Positions 62,855-64,000 of a stretch of DNA of 64,000 nucleotides are shown here, in pieces. This DNA is from Chlorops oryzae. Taxonomy: Eukaryota > Arthropoda > Insecta > Diptera > Chloropidae. Position 1 is the stretch's first letter; the number at the start of each line of letters is the position of its first letter. The notes beneath the pieces are model-generated. The model made no database searches and was not told the origin of the DNA. It worked only from the letters and a program-made list of their open reading frames with translations. Position numbers and translations under genes: made by a program. The stretch spans positions 112,189,401 to 112,253,400 of the forward strand of contig CM035806.1 of the NCBI GenBank assembly GCA_020466095.1, written 5' to 3'.

Positions 62855-64000
62855 ATGAGCAATGAGGAAATAAAAAAGAAAATCGTTGAAGGCGTCTATA
62901 AAATTGCAGAAAAGCGAGGGCGCAGCAAGGTGTGGGAGACTTTTGGCTCTATTAAAAATAACCAGGACGTCGAAATTGAAAGTGTTGTAGCGTGCAGAAT
63001 TTGTACGAATGTGTTGAAATATCACCGAAATGCGATGTCCAATTTAGCCAAGCACAAGTGCTTCGTGGTAGCAAAACATGACAGCAGCCAAGAATTAATT
63101 GAAGCTGGTCCAGAATTTAAAAGGGCTTGTACTGAAGCTGTGACTGAGTGGATTTGCCGAGATATTCGACAATACTCAATTGTAAAAGATGATGGTCTGA
63201 AGGCATATTCTAAGCTTATGCTCTCCTTCGGCAGTAAGCTTGGTCCAAACATTAATGTCGACACACTGTTGCCGCATCCCACTACGCTTTACAGGAATGT
63301 AGCAAATCGATACGAAATTCATTTTGCAAAGCTGAAAGATGAAATATGTAGTGTGCAAAATATTGGATATGGACTAAAATCTGACCTTTGGACTGATAAT
63401 TATTTAAAATTATCATATATTGCTGTAACAGTGCATTATATTATGAATGGAGAATACAAAAGCAAATTATTAGGAATGAAATCAATGAAAGGCATGACAA
63501 ATACAAGTAAGTAATTTTTACGATTCAACCACATTTTTTATTACACACAATATTATTTATTGAATTTTATTGATATTTTTCATTTTCAAAATTTCTCTTT
63601 ATTTTCATTTCTTTACCAATAGGCTCTAACATAAGGAAAAAGGTTGAAAATTTGTTAAACGAATTTACATGCTCCTTAAGTGATCCTACAGTTATGGTGA
63701 CAGACAGAGGTAGTAACATGAAAGCTGCTTTCAAGGATCACGAGAATATATTTTGTGTAAATCATCTGATTCACAATGCAATAGAAAAGTGCATAAAAAC
63801 TTCTCCGCAGATTGAAGAAATAATCACAGCAGCTTCGAAGCTAGTAAAATATTTTAAAAAATCTGGATTGAATTGCGGTTTAGCGACAACATTGAAAAGT
63901 TTCTCACCGACTAGATGGAATACAGTTTATTTTACGCTCTCATCTATTAAAGCGAATTTTTCTGAAATTCAGAAAATATTGCAAGAAAAACACCTTACTG
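62855..64000 (+). CDS. hAT transposase (Hermes/hobo-like), 5' exons, cut by window end
   Basis: Exon 1 from the ATG at 62855 to about 63506 (donor GTAAGT), exon 2 from about 63623 (acceptor ACCAATAG) to beyond the window end. A BED-type zinc finger (CRICTNVLKYHRNAMSNLAKHKC, 22 residues, first Cys near 62995) is followed by a Hermes-type DNA-binding region and the RNase H-like start (GLKSDLWTDNYLKLSYIAVTVHYI, catalytic Asp in SDLWTD). Exon 2 has VMVTDRGSNMKAAF (second Asp) and CVNHLIHNAIEKC. No disruption is seen in the visible part. Orientation is opposite to LINE G and hAT F. Confidence 0.85.

Overview
The window looks like a transposon graveyard, or a cluster-like heterochromatic locus, from a brachyceran fly (drosophilid- or tephritid-like). 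The evidence is a DINE-1/Helentron-type repeat with a GTCY microsatellite, Jockey-clade LINEs with the ORF1/ORF2 ATGA overlap, AT-rich introns with GTAAGT donors, errantivirus-like and BEL/Pao elements, and many hAT, CMC, piggyBac and ISL2EU DNA transposons. I see no convincing host gene, tRNA or rRNA; almost every recognisable coding sequence belongs to a mobile element.

Layout. 1-711: Helentron-like repeat. 778-5393: 5'-truncated Jockey-like LINE 'A' (minus strand) between copies of an 10-11 bp target duplication. 5511-6704 and 54629-54975: two halves of one decayed Jockey-like LINE 'B', split by a 47.9 kb insertion at a TA. That insertion (6705-54626) is a CMC-like DNA transposon of about 6.8 kb swollen by nested insertions. 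These are gypsy 'C' (9933-15131, identical LTRs, one gag-pol frame), two MITEs near 15.4 and 16.4 kb, and a piggyBac-like element (17295-36052, TTAA duplications, 16-bp perfect TIRs). The piggyBac element holds a BEL/Pao element (17495-30257), which is itself split by an intact-looking two-gene ISL2EU transposon (18942-23332). A 4,664-bp tandem duplication (26061-35388) copies the 5' half of BEL plus flank. A second CMC-like element 'E' (36631-53456) holds gypsy 'D' (39240-52559).

The most unusual object is gypsy D, an env-bearing Ty3/gypsy (errantivirus-like) element with 500-bp LTRs. Its Pol frame runs straight from the integrase GPY/F region into a complete classical protein-tyrosine-phosphatase domain (HC-X5-R signature, WxD loop). 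Between env and the 3' LTR it carries a C48/Ulp1-type SUMO-protease-like ORF with a full His-Asp-Gln-Cys set. A retroelement with both a phosphatase and a deSUMOylase-like protease is, to my knowledge, not a standard architecture. My inference is that they act on host signalling or SUMO-dependent silencing.

Right flank: a decayed hAT transposon (54976 to about 57660), a Jockey-like LINE 'G' with a 685-bp internal tandem duplication and ORF1 frameshift (58196-62464), and the start of another hAT transposase on the plus strand (62855 to window end).

Relative order from nesting: LINE B, then outer CMC, then piggyBac and element E, then BEL and gypsy D, then ISL2EU, hAT MITEs and the tandem duplication. 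Gypsy C is the youngest-looking LTR insertion. Homology calls rest on motif recognition by eye; no database search was run.
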